A DNA stretch of 64,000 bases from Planctomycetota bacterium. Lineage in GTDB: Bacteria > Planctomycetota > Brocadiia > Brocadiales > Bathyanammoxibiaceae. This document shows, one piece after another, positions 54,706 to 63,348 of the stretch. The stretch lies in the NCBI GenBank assembly GCA_016209685.1, contig JACQVQ010000005.1, forward strand, positions 150,655 to 214,654. Reading direction: 5' to 3'. Every line of letters begins with the position of its first letter. Position 1 is the first letter of the stretch. A model generated the notes under the pieces. It saw nothing but the letters and a program-made list of their open reading frames with translations. It did not search any database and had not been told where the DNA came from. The translations under genes and the position numbers were made by a program.

Positions 54706-56431
54706 AGGCCACCTCTGCCGTTACCAATGTACCATCCGATTTTTTGATTCTGAATTTTAACTTGCCCGCCGCCTCATCAAGCCAAGCAGTAGTCTCACTA
54801 TTGGAGAGGTCGGCATCTGTGGGGGCTGAGTTCGGCACCCCAAGGCTGAGCCTGCCTGCCACGTGGGCCAGAAACTTTGGGGCAGTCGTACCAATGCCTA
54901 CCTTGCCATCGGTCAGGATGTTGAATGGTTCGCTTGTCCCGATTACCCCTATCGTAAAGCGGTCGCTCCCCCCTGAGCCATACCTGTATATACCCCAGGT
55001 AGAGCCGCCTGACCTGCCTAGACGCATGGCCACTACCCCATCGGCCTGATTATGCAGATGGAGTCTTGCACTTGGGCTGTTAGTGCCGATACCCAGATTC
55101 TTACTTGAATTGTCCCAATAAAGATACCCGTTATCCTCTGTGAACAATCCGCCTGTACCAATGAATGGCACAGAGCCAGTGGTGAGGGACGTGGCCTTGA
55201 GGCTACCAGCCGCTATGGTCGCCCAGGAATCATTTATGTTTTTCACCTGGAGCGTCTCATCAATGTTTTGGAGTAAGAGGTCTGTAACAGGAGTGGCATC
55301 CACGTCCTTGAGTCTGAATCTGCCGTTACAATATAATCGCCCTGCCCCCTGTGGCCTCATCTCTATATCTATGTCTGTGTCCGTCCCGTATGCCGCAATC
55401 CCTAAAAACCCATCACTGGCAGGGATAGCAAGACGGCCATATTTAGCAGCGTTATACTGCCCCCATTCAAGCCATCTTCTTATGCCTACATCGCCTATAT
55501 TATCTGCGCTGAATACTGTATCCGTATTGTTGGTGAATGAAAATAATGGCTGCCCGCCAGGGACGGCCTTTGTATCTTTGATACGGAAGAGTGCGCCTAA
55601 TACTGAAGTATCCCCCTCTGCGTTAACCAACCCATCTACGGTCGGCGTACCTACAGCTAATTGTGATAGTATCAATGGGGCATAGGCGGTATTGGTGGAG
55701 TTTCTGGCCCTTAGGGCACCGTCTATCACGTCAAGGAGTACATCACCAACCGGCGTAGCATCCACATCTTTAATCTTGGGACTCTGCAAGAGCTTGTTGA
55801 GGAGGGTCTGGACATCAGTAGTCCCAACAAGTGAGCCACTAACCCCATGAACGCCAGAGGAGGCCCCCAGGTGGGTATCAATTTGAGCGTGGGTGTTTGA
55901 GCCTATGTCGCTAAGGACGGTATGGGACTTGGTAGTGATGTCCGCAAGACTGGAGACGGTCTTGTCTATATACCCCCAGGGGTAGTCCCCCAATTGGGGC
56001 ACCACTGCCCCTGTCCTGCCGAAGACGGAGAGGACGGTATCAGTAGGAGTAAGGAGTTCGCTCCAATCAGCCATAGTACCAGCCGTACCGCCGTTGTGGG
56101 CGTAGGATTTATTCTGGTCGGTGCGGATGGCGATGTCGCCCTCCTGAGCGGTGAGGGCAAGTTGTGCCACCTCGGAGGCCACCGTCCATATATCCGTCAG
56201 GGCCAGGGCAGGGAGTTGGGAGGAGGGGACCTTACCCCCGCTATCCAGTTCCGCAAGGCCGTTGGGCTGTCCTGGTTCACGACCGTCTACCTTGTCGGCA
56301 TCCAGGCCAGAGCCTGCACCCTGGTTGGTCTTGGTAACGGCTAAAATGTCTATTATGTCGCCTGAGCCTAGTTTATGTTTGACTGGCATTTGTTTGTCCT
56401 TTCCGTAGGGGCGAACGGCCCTATACCACAA
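54698..56431 (-). CDS. Tail fibre-like protein
   Basis: LDSGGKVPSSQLPALALTDIWTV, SVFGRTGAVV, internal KDVDATPVxDxLLxxID repeats. Confidence 0.7.
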   Translation of the reverse strand: MWYRAVRPYGKDKQMPVKHKLGSGDIIDILAVTKTNQGAGSGLDADKVDGREPGQPNGLAELDSGGKVPSSQLPALALTDIWTVASEVAQLALTAQEGDIAIRTDQNKSYAHNGGTAGTMADWSELLTPTDTVLSVFGRTGAVVPQLGDYPWGYIDKTVSSLADITTKSHTVLSDIGSNTHAQIDTHLGASSGVHGVSGSLVGTTDVQTLLNKLLQSPKIKDVDATPVGDVLLDVIDGALRARNSTNTAYAPLILSQLAVGTPTVDGLVNAEGDTSVLGALFRIKDTKAVPGGQPLFSFTNNTDTVFSADNIGDVGIRRWLEWGQYNAAKYGRLAIPASDGFLGIAAYGTDTDIDIEMRPQGAGRLYCNGRFRLKDVDATPVTDLLLQNIDETLQVKNINDSWATIAAGSLKATSLTTGSVPFIGTGGLFTEDNGYLYWDNSSKNLGIGTNSPSARLHLHNQADGVVAMRLGRSGGSTWGIYRYGSGGSDRFTIGVIGTSEPFNILTDGKVGIGTTAPKFLAHVAGRLSLGVPNSAPTDADLSNSETTAWLDEAAGKLKFRIKKSDGTLVTAEVAYA

Positions 56432-56497
56432 GGGTACAGGGCAGGGATGCAGGGTAAGCCCTGAACCGTTTCTGGTTCAGGGGCCGTTCGCCCCTAC
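56405..56497. repeat. Composite nested palindrome
   Basis: Outer arms gtaggggcgaacggcc/ggccgttcgcccctac enclosing ccctatacc..ggtacaggg and ctgaaccgtttctggttcag. Confidence 0.85.
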
Positions 56498-56500
56498 CGG

Positions 56501-57613
56501 TCAATCAAAAAATCCCTGGTCTATATCAGCAATCAGGGTCTTTTTCATCTGTCCGTTGCCTAGCCTTTTTATCAGATAATTCTTGAGGGTGGGCTCCCAT
56601 ATACTTACTATCTCCCCCTCATTGCCCCTACTCCGTACCCATGCACCACCACCGCCAGCATAATAAGGTGGGTTGTATGCCTCGGAGATAATATCATCTG
56701 TAGCATCGTCATAATGGGCATTGCTCACGGCGACAGAAAGATTCTTATGCGTCTTGGAGAGTATCAGGGAGGCCAACTCTTGGATGATGGCCGTATAGGC
56801 TGGCGAAAGCCGGTTAAGGCTATAGGTATCCCAGGTCTTATCATAGACCCAGGGGCCTTCAAGGCTATTGGCTTTGTACTGGACAAGGTTCTCAGAATAA
56901 GGATTCCAGGGAATACCGTAGATACCACTGTCTTGCTTATAAATTACTATCTTGTAGCCATAATTAGGGTCAGAGTTATCTACATAGAGCCAACCCAGAG
57001 AATAGAAAGCCTTTTGACTATCCTGTATTGCAACCTTGACTTCCTTTGTCTCTGTCTTTTTTGTATTTAACTTTGCGTAGTAGATAGCATCGGTGAAATT
57101 ATAAGGGGCCCAGAAGAAGACATAGTCTTTAAAGAAAATAGGGTAATTGTTGGTTGTGAGAGTAATCCCCTCAAACATGTTCCCGATTGGAATCCACCCC
57201 CACCCACCACCTTCAAGGGGAACTAACCGCTTTGTGGCCTGTGCCTCCGCACTCCAGTTTTTAAGTTGAATGCTTTGTAAATAAGGGGCGTCCACCCACC
57301 CAGTATATTTATACAAAAGGTGTACCCCATCGGGGTTTGTGGTGCTGGATTTCTTAAACAGGTTGGCTACCTGGATGTTATGCTCTGTAGGGCTAAAGAC
57401 TCCCTGGTTGAACTTGTGGATATAGCTGAAGACCGTTACCAGTTCCTCCGGTGGCCTCCTGAAAATGGGCTGGTGGGCGAACCTCTGCTCGGGGAGGACC
57501 TGCTCAATGGGAACAAAGCCCTTGTCTGCCATCATGAAGTTGCCCATCCTGGTGGCATTCGGGAGGAGCCTGTATTGACCCTTATTATCTTGGTAGACGT
57601 AATCTTTTCTCAT
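56501..57613 (-). CDS. Phage-module structural protein, unknown
   Basis: Long ORF; 5' end present in two further truncated copies upstream. Confidence 0.55.
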   Translation of the reverse strand: MRKDYVYQDNKGQYRLLPNATRMGNFMMADKGFVPIEQVLPEQRFAHQPIFRRPPEELVTVFSYIHKFNQGVFSPTEHNIQVANLFKKSSTTNPDGVHLLYKYTGWVDAPYLQSIQLKNWSAEAQATKRLVPLEGGGWGWIPIGNMFEGITLTTNNYPIFFKDYVFFWAPYNFTDAIYYAKLNTKKTETKEVKVAIQDSQKAFYSLGWLYVDNSDPNYGYKIVIYKQDSGIYGIPWNPYSENLVQYKANSLEGPWVYDKTWDTYSLNRLSPAYTAIIQELASLILSKTHKNLSVAVSNAHYDDATDDIISEAYNPPYYAGGGGAWVRSRGNEGEIVSIWEPTLKNYLIKRLGNGQMKKTLIADIDQGFFD

Positions 57614-57626
57614 AGCCTAAAAACAT

Positions 57627-57666
57627 TGTAAATTGGAAATTGGAAATTTAAAATTTGAAATTTACA
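57627..57666. repeat. Family E AT-rich repeat
   Basis: tgtaaattggaaattggaaatttaaaatttgaaatttac. Confidence 0.85.
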
Positions 57667-57741
57667 GAAGCCCCCTATCCTCTCGGCGTTCTGGAGGAGC
57701 TTGTACTGGCCTTTATCTTGATAAACGTAATCTTTTTTCAT
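57667..57741 (-). pseudogene. Truncated extra copy of the 5' end of ORF 56501..57613
   Basis: MKKDYVYQDKGQYKLLQNAERIGG vs MRKDYVYQDNKGQYRLLPNATRMGN. Confidence 0.85.
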
Positions 57742-57751
57742 AAAACTCTAG

Positions 57752-57838
57752 ACCCTTCGCTACGCTCAGGGTGACACTTCGTGTCAGATTCTTCGCTCCC
57801 CCTTCGCTACGCTCAGGGCTTCGGCTCACTCAGAATGA
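57752..57838. repeat. SERSEES-type repeat
   Basis: cccttcgctacgctcagggtgac...cagattcttcgct...cactcagaatgaca. Confidence 0.85.
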
Positions 57839-57841
57839 CAA

Positions 57842-57918
57842 GGAGGGGTGGCGTTCTGGTAGGGGCGGGGTTACCCCGCCCCTACGTCTTTATCTTGATA
57901 GACGTAATCTTTTTTCAT
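57842..57918 (-). pseudogene. Second truncated extra copy of the same 5' end, interrupted by a palindrome
   Basis: MKKDYVYQDKD then GTAGGGGCGGGGTAACCCCGCCCCTAC then QNATPP. Confidence 0.8.
57859..57885. repeat. Family A palindrome
   Basis: gtaggggcggggttaccccgcccctac. Confidence 0.9.
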
Positions 57919-57930
57919 AGCCTAAAAACA

Positions 57931-57966
57931 TTGGAAATTGGAAATTTAAAATTTGAAATTTACAAT
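57931..57966. repeat. Family E AT-rich repeat
   Basis: ttggaaattggaaatttaaaatttgaaatttacaat. Confidence 0.85.
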
Positions 57967-58236
57967 TCATTCCCCTGTCTGCTGACCCCTGACTGCTGAC
58001 TGCTGATTCCTGTCTTTCTTCAACTTATCCAGCTTCTTTGCAATCTCAAACTGCTGGTGGAAGCCCAGGCGACAGAGCGCCTGGGCTATAGGGTTGGGGC
58101 TCTGCCCCCAACCCTGGGCCAGGACAAAGAAGCCCAGTATCCAGCACAGGGTCAGGGCTATAGTAACCAGGGTATCTAGCATTTTAATTCCGAATTCCGA
58201 AGTCCGAATTCCGAATTCGGGCTTCTGTCCGTACAC
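57967..58236 (-). CDS. Small TM protein largely assembled from dispersed repeats
   Basis: FGIRTSEFGIK + MLDTLVTIALTLCWILGFFVLAQ + GWGQSPNPIAQAL + NQQSAVRGQQ. Confidence 0.4.
   Translation of the reverse strand: MYGQKPEFGIRTSEFGIKMLDTLVTIALTLCWILGFFVLAQGWGQSPNPIAQALCRLGFHQQFEIAKKLDKLKKDRNQQSAVRGQQTGE
58063..58114. repeat. Family B palindrome in ORF 57967
   Basis: gcccaggcgacagagcgcctgggctatagggttggggctctgcccccaacc. Confidence 0.92.
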
Positions 58237-58342
58237 TCCTTCTTGCAGTATTCAATCTCCACCGTCTTTCCCAGGAACTTACAATAGGTCCTGGGGGTTC
58301 CGCCCTCGTCCCTATACCTCGCGGCCATTGTGCACCAGAAGG

Positions 58343-58528
58343 TCATGGTCTCTTTATCTCCGGTGGGCGGGGTAACCCCGCCCCTACGTTATAAATCCGC
58401 CAGGAGAAATGACAGCCCTCGCAGATCCATATCTGATACGAGCCGTTATCCTCCAGTAACTTTGCCACTAAACTTTTGCAACGGGGGCATTCTTCTGGCC
58501 GAACTTCTTTTGTCTCTCCCTCTCCCAT
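58343..58528 (-). CDS. Small zinc-ribbon protein with repeat-derived C-terminus
   Basis: CPRCKSLVAKLLEDNGSYQIWICEGCHFSW + VGAGLPRPPE. Confidence 0.5.
   Translation of the reverse strand: MGEGETKEVRPEECPRCKSLVAKLLEDNGSYQIWICEGCHFSWRIYNVGAGLPRPPEIKRP
58363..58387. repeat. Family A variant in-frame in zinc-ribbon ORF
   Basis: gtgggcggggtaaccccgcccctac. Confidence 0.85.
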
Positions 58529-59313
58529 TGGACCTCCTTAACTCTGGCGTTCATATCTAGCGGGGTGGATGAATGCCTCTCCGCTAGGGTGGCGTTGATT
58601 TCCTCTCTCATGTCGGGATGCTTGACCTTCAAATCTTCAACCCCTTCAATGGTATCTATGTTGGCCTTCTTCTCCCTCCTGGCCCGTCTCAAGAGCCAGG
58701 CGCTGACACCTCCGCCTGTACCGGCGGTTGCGAGGCCAATGGCCCAGGGAAGGATGTCATTGAACGTCCACTTGGCGATACCTTTCATCTGCTCTATGGC
58801 CTGAGGATAGGCCTGCATACCTATGGCCCCCTGCATACCTGCGTAGGCGAGATACTGGGCAGTGGAGGTCTCCGTGCTATCAATTCCCCTGCCTGCTATC
58901 CCGCTCACGGCCTTTGTCGTACCGTCCACTGTTCCGATTTCTCGCAGCACTTTATCTTCCAATCCCACTCTAACTATGCCCGCCACTGCATTGGCGTTGA
59001 TGTTGGTCAGGGCCTCGGGGTCCTTAGTGTTCTTTGCCGATTCGGTGGCGACGGTCTTTATGGCCTCCACCTTCGCCTGGGCAATGGGGACAGCCACCTC
59101 CTTCATGGCTGTTACCTTCTCCTTCTGTGCCTCAGCCACGGCCTTGACGGACTCAATAGAGATTTCCTTGCTGGCCTGTACCTGGTGTTCCTTTGGCCCC
59201 GGGGCCTGGACTATCGGGAAGGACATACAACCGCTGAGTAGTAGTAGTCCGCCTGAGGCGGATATGTATCTGCCCACAATTTGTAAAGACTTTTTCATAC
59301 GTTCCTCCTTCAC
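58468..59313 (-). CDS. Lipoprotein of phage-like module
   Basis: GGLLLLSGC lipobox; Ala/Lys/Glu-rich helical region. Confidence 0.55.
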   Translation of the reverse strand: MKEERMKKSLQIVGRYISASGGLLLLSGCMSFPIVQAPGPKEHQVQASKEISIESVKAVAEAQKEKVTAMKEVAVPIAQAKVEAIKTVATESAKNTKDPEALTNINANAVAGIVRVGLEDKVLREIGTVDGTTKAVSGIAGRGIDSTETSTAQYLAYAGMQGAIGMQAYPQAIEQMKGIAKWTFNDILPWAIGLATAGTGGGVSAWLLRRARREKKANIDTIEGVEDLKVKHPDMREEINATLAERHSSTPLDMNARVKEVQWERERQKKFGQKNAPVAKV

Positions 59314-59403
59314 AGGCTAAAGTCATGCCAAAGGCAGACCTGCCTCAGGCACGGCCTGCGGCTACTATTCCCTGACCCCTAAGTTCATGCCCAATCAAAC
59401 CTC

Positions 59404-59452
59404 GGTGAACCACGTGGGGTTCACCGCTATGCACCCTACGTGGTGCATAGCA
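59404..59452. repeat. Family K double palindrome, opposite order
   Basis: ggtgaaccacgtggggttcacc ... tatgcaccctacgtggtgcata. Confidence 0.85.
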
Positions 59453-59468
59453 ATCAATAGACTCCAAA

Positions 59469-60122
59469 TCATATCCAATCAAACCTCAAGGCAAAGACAG
59501 GGTTGGCGTTAAAAGGCCCCGCCCCTGCCGGGACCCTGATGGCCAGGTTAAAGTAAAGTTCCGTTGGGCCAGTCAGGGGAGTGGCTGAGAGTATCAGGCG
59601 GTTGGCGTCTGCACTGCCTGCCAGGCTCTTTGCCTCACCGCCTGCCACCCAGTCGGGATTTATGGGGCCTGCACCGGTGGTGGCTATGCCCTTGATAAAA
59701 GAATTATCGGGCGTACCACTGCCCAGGGCTTTTGAGTTTATGGTGTTGTGGTTTGAATTGTCCCAGCACTCCAGATAGACAGGCCCTGACGTAGGGCCGT
59801 CAAAGTGGACGCAGAAGGGATAGCGTGTAGCCCCGCCTGACTGCTTGCCCTGGTTCGTCCCTGCCAGGGGGACCTGCTCTATGGTGGAGCCGTTGTCTAT
59901 ATAGGTCTCGTCTACCTCCACAGAGCCAGAGTCAGGGACAACGATATTATCCCTGGTATTAGCAGGGTCACCGTCGGTTGCGGCCTGACCTGTGGGGGCA
60001 AAGAGGTGTCCTGAGGCCCCGGCGGTGATGAGTTTAAAGTTAGCGTCTTCCGCAGGGCCGGCGGTCTTAGCTACATCATTCGTACCCTGATTATAGAACC
60101 AATAGACGTTCGGTTGTGGCAT
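59469..60122 (-). CDS. Phage-module structural protein, unknown
   Basis: Beta-rich ORF ending FALRFDWI*. Confidence 0.5.
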   Translation of the reverse strand: MPQPNVYWFYNQGTNDVAKTAGPAEDANFKLITAGASGHLFAPTGQAATDGDPANTRDNIVVPDSGSVEVDETYIDNGSTIEQVPLAGTNQGKQSGGATRYPFCVHFDGPTSGPVYLECWDNSNHNTINSKALGSGTPDNSFIKGIATTGAGPINPDWVAGGEAKSLAGSADANRLILSATPLTGPTELYFNLAIRVPAGAGPFNANPVFALRFDWI

Positions 60123-60359
60123 CTAAGTTAATCCTTTCTGACCCGCATTGAGCCAGTCTTTATGTTCCTTCTTGCATCCTTTAGTGCAACATGGGTAGTG
60201 GGAACTTTTTACTAGTCGCCCTCCACAGATGACACAAGTCCTCCTGTTGGGCAGACTGGCATAAAGGGCGTCACTCAACAGCGTGGCTGAAAAGACGTCC
60301 TCTACGGCCCGTGTACCGAAATTTAAAAACCCTTCCCGTCTCCTATGGCTAGTTTTCAT
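60123..60359 (-). CDS. Small Cys-rich (zinc-finger) protein
   Basis: CVICGGRLVKSSHYPCCTKGCKKEHKDWL. Confidence 0.5.
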   Translation of the reverse strand: MKTSHRRREGFLNFGTRAVEDVFSATLLSDALYASLPNRRTCVICGGRLVKSSHYPCCTKGCKKEHKDWLNAGQKGLT

Positions 60360-60377
60360 TAGGTTTGCTCCATCTGT

Positions 60378-60482
60378 ATTCCGAGTGTGGAATGGGGAAT
60401 GCGGAATGCGGAATGCGAAGTTATTTTAATTCCGCATTCCGCAATCCGAAATCCGCATTTAAAACATTCCGCATTCCGCATT
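60378..60482. repeat. Family D array
   Basis: gaatgcggaatgcggaatgcg...attccgcattccgcatt. Confidence 0.9.
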
Positions 60483-60735
60483 ACCCGTGATGTACCCTCA
60501 GGTACCATGCCAGGAGGGTGGTGAAGGCCGCCCCGAAGAAGCCCGCCATACCCAGGACGACGTGCCACCTGGTCTTCAGGGCCACCAGGTCATTGTGGTC
60601 CCTAAGGAATACGGCTATTAGGTCCTCCAGGTGGCTGACCTTTTCTTCCAGGCGGGCTACCTTCTCCGCTACCCCTGAGGTCTGTCTTATAAGCCCCTCC
60701 AACTCTTCCAGAATACGCCCCTCGCAGTTCCTCAC
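60481..60735 (-). CDS. Small coiled-coil protein with C-terminal TM (XhlA/holin-like)
   Basis: ARLEEKVSHLEDLIAVFLRDHNDLVALKTRWHVVLGMAGFFGAAFTTLLAWYL. Confidence 0.55.
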   Translation of the reverse strand: MRNCEGRILEELEGLIRQTSGVAEKVARLEEKVSHLEDLIAVFLRDHNDLVALKTRWHVVLGMAGFFGAAFTTLLAWYLRVHHG

Positions 60736-60811
60736 CCTCTTCTCCTTTTCAATTGGTGGACTATTGACATTGGACTTTAGACTTTAGACTTTGGACTCTG
60801 GACCTTTCCTC

Positions 60812-60888
60812 TTAATGCGGATTGCAGATTGTGGATTGCGGAGTTGTTTTAACTCCACATTCCGCACTCCCCATTCCACACTCCACAT
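60812..60888. repeat. Family D array
   Basis: ttaatgcggattgcagattgtggattgcgg...cacactccacat. Confidence 0.88.
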
Positions 60889-60909
60889 GTTTAGTCCATA
60901 GTCCATAGT

Positions 60910-61113
60910 TCATACCCCACGTATCTCTCCCAGAAATAGTAGTTCATCAGCATTACCGTTCAGTGGGATAGCTACCCCCACGTTCTTGCTAAACTGGTTC
61001 AGCAGAGAGATAGAGGAGATTAGTCCTCCGGTGCCCAACCTCCCCACCAGATTACTGGCCAGTACTGGGCCTACCTCTTTTCCCCCACCTGAGACTGGTA
61101 CCATTTCTTTCAT
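60910..61113 (-). CDS. Small hypothetical protein
   Basis: ORF directly downstream of 61115..63043. Confidence 0.4.
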   Translation of the reverse strand: MKEMVPVSGGGKEVGPVLASNLVGRLGTGGLISSISLLNQFSKNVGVAIPLNGNADELLFLGEIRGV

Positions 61114-61114
61114 T

Positions 61115-63043
61115 TCAAGCCAACCTCCCCTTTACCGTGAGCCTTGTAAGGGCAGTACCCTCAAAGACGTCCTTTTCTACCTCGTAGCCCACTACTATAG
61201 GAACCGAGGCGAGGCCGGGTGAAGAAATGACCTCCATACCGTCCAGACTGGAAAAGGCAGGCATGTCTACCTGAAGCCCAAGGGCCACGTTTAATTCTCC
61301 AAAGACCTCGTAGGTGCGGACTACCTCGTCATGGCCCAGGTCTTCCTCCAGGAGCGGCAGGATAGTCTCCAGAGACTCCCAACTGGGGGTGTTCACTGCA
61401 ACCTCCAGGGCAGGGGACTCCATTGGGCCTTCACTGCCTATCCCCTTCTCGGCATAAACCTGCATCTTCCTGAACTCCACAGGAGAACCCTGCACCGCCC
61501 CCGCCTGCACTATCTGCACGTCTACACTGGTGGAGTACCTACCCTCGCGGTTCAGCCTCGTATGCTCCCGCCTGACACCGTAGGAATCCCTGCTTAGTTG
61601 ATAATAGGACACTGACTCCACACGTAGGATCTTTCGCTTGACGGTGCCATCGGGAGAGATGTCGTCCTTATTAAGAGAACTCAGTGGACTGAAGGTCTCG
61701 TCATCCTCGGTATAAACCGGCCCGGAGGTGATGGTGTACTGGGCCGCCAGCTCCCCGTGGGGGCTGTACCAGTAATAGGTAGAGGTTTCTTCCGGGACAC
61801 GGTAAAGCCCAAAGACCACCTCCCCATTGGATGGATAGAACATCGCCTGGTACAGGGTGCTCACCCGCCCCGGCCTGGCATTGAAGTCCTGTCCCACCAC
61901 GTTGCCGTACTCCCTGGGGGAGGCAAAGCTCCCGTGGGTATTTTCGTACAGAAAGGCGGTATCCTGTATGGAATACACGATGGAATGAAGGCCTGATTCC
62001 GTCTGCCTCCAGCGATGGGTAACATGGTATTCACTCAAAAGGGAGGTGACCTTACCAAAGACGTCCTTACCTCTCAATACGGAGACCACCTCCAGAGAGA
62101 AATTGTTTACTATCCCGGAATCAGGGTCCACTCCGTTTGCATCAACGTCTATGAAAGATACGCTGTCCGTCCCGGTAACGAAGCTATCCCGTGTCGTGCC
62201 GTAGCAGTAGTTGCTGGCCAGGATACTACCTGCTGGGGCTTCCACCTTCTGGAAGGGTTCGGGGCTCAGGATGCCTTTATATCGCTCAGACCTGAAACCC
62301 CCCAGGTTGCCCGTGAGGCGGAGACGGCCTGCCCTGGCTGAACTGTTCCCCCTCTTTACCTCCTCCCCCACCATCCTTACCCCCTGGAGGCCCAACGTGT
62401 TACCTGAAACGGTCCCCCTCCCCATATCCATCTCTGCTACAATAAAGACCTCTCCCTCCACACTGTAGAGAAGGGGTTTCAAAGGGGAGACCAACTCCAG
62501 GATGGCCCCCAGAAAGGTAGCGGAGGGTTTTACTGTAAATTGCTTTACCCAGTAGGCAGGTAGACCTATGCGGACATTTATCCCCAGGAGACCTGCCAGT
62601 ACCTGGATGATACTGTTGGAGTCCCATCCCCTCTCCCCAAATGCATTCCCCAGTCGTATCAGGGGCCTGAATTCCAGGCTATCCTCCTTCCCCCCATATT
62701 CCACCTGAAACTCTTCATACTCCCTGGCGGTAAGGGTGAGGAAGAGTTGGGTCTTCCCGGGGGAACGTCTGGCTTCCTTACTCAGAGAGGAGAGGAGACT
62801 GAGTTCCTGGGCCAGGCCCCCCGGGAGTAGTCTCTTGTCCAGGCCCTCCACCAGGAAGGCCCTGTCCTGTCCACCTACGGACACTGACACCTCCTGGCCG
62901 GGCTGGTAACCCCCTCCGAGGGTAGAGAGGGTAAGCGTGGCCCCCTCGACCCACTCCCCCGCCCGATGTCTGAGGTTCAGTCTGGTTATGTTCTCGTTTA
63001 TCTGCATGGTATAGATGTACCTTGTCAAAATAAAAAGGCCCAA
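61115..63043 (-). CDS. Large structural protein, possible tail/baseplate-associated protein
   Basis: GQEVSVSVGGQDRAFLVEGLDKRL N-terminus, long beta-rich ORF; assignment by context only. Confidence 0.45.
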   Translation of the reverse strand: MGLFILTRYIYTMQINENITRLNLRHRAGEWVEGATLTLSTLGGGYQPGQEVSVSVGGQDRAFLVEGLDKRLLPGGLAQELSLLSSLSKEARRSPGKTQLFLTLTAREYEEFQVEYGGKEDSLEFRPLIRLGNAFGERGWDSNSIIQVLAGLLGINVRIGLPAYWVKQFTVKPSATFLGAILELVSPLKPLLYSVEGEVFIVAEMDMGRGTVSGNTLGLQGVRMVGEEVKRGNSSARAGRLRLTGNLGGFRSERYKGILSPEPFQKVEAPAGSILASNYCYGTTRDSFVTGTDSVSFIDVDANGVDPDSGIVNNFSLEVVSVLRGKDVFGKVTSLLSEYHVTHRWRQTESGLHSIVYSIQDTAFLYENTHGSFASPREYGNVVGQDFNARPGRVSTLYQAMFYPSNGEVVFGLYRVPEETSTYYWYSPHGELAAQYTITSGPVYTEDDETFSPLSSLNKDDISPDGTVKRKILRVESVSYYQLSRDSYGVRREHTRLNREGRYSTSVDVQIVQAGAVQGSPVEFRKMQVYAEKGIGSEGPMESPALEVAVNTPSWESLETILPLLEEDLGHDEVVRTYEVFGELNVALGLQVDMPAFSSLDGMEVISSPGLASVPIVVGYEVEKDVFEGTALTRLTVKGRLA

Positions 63044-63139
63044 AGGTCTTTCTGCGTCAAAAAGACCTTCGGGCCTCTTGGAATCCTGTCCGCCTTAGGC
63101 GGATGGAACCTTCGGTTACCGTTTCTCAGGAATCAGGGA

Positions 63140-63167
63140 GTAGGGGCGGTTCGCGAACCGCCCCTAC
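63140..63167. repeat. Family A palindrome
   Basis: gtaggggcggttcgcgaaccgcccctac. Confidence 0.9.
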
Positions 63168-63348
63168 AATCTTTCTGCTGTCTGCTGACTGCTGACTACT
63201 GACTGCTGTCTCCTGTCTGCTGACCCTACACCTCTTTATATAACATATCTTTCAAAAGAGTAAATGGCTGGATTCAACAGGATGCCACCGGATTTAACAG
63301 GGGAGTCAAAAATAAGTGATATTGGGTGCGTCCAGACGCACCTTACTA

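Noticed and set aside
56405-56497. Simple rho-independent terminator
   Set aside because: Hairpin could terminate transcription, but there is no T-tract, related palindromes lie inside reading frames, and this one is multiply nested, so terminator alone does not explain it.
60378-60482. CRISPR array
   Set aside because: Short degenerate repeats (CGGAATNCGGA) without regular spacers or constant unit length, and no cas genes.
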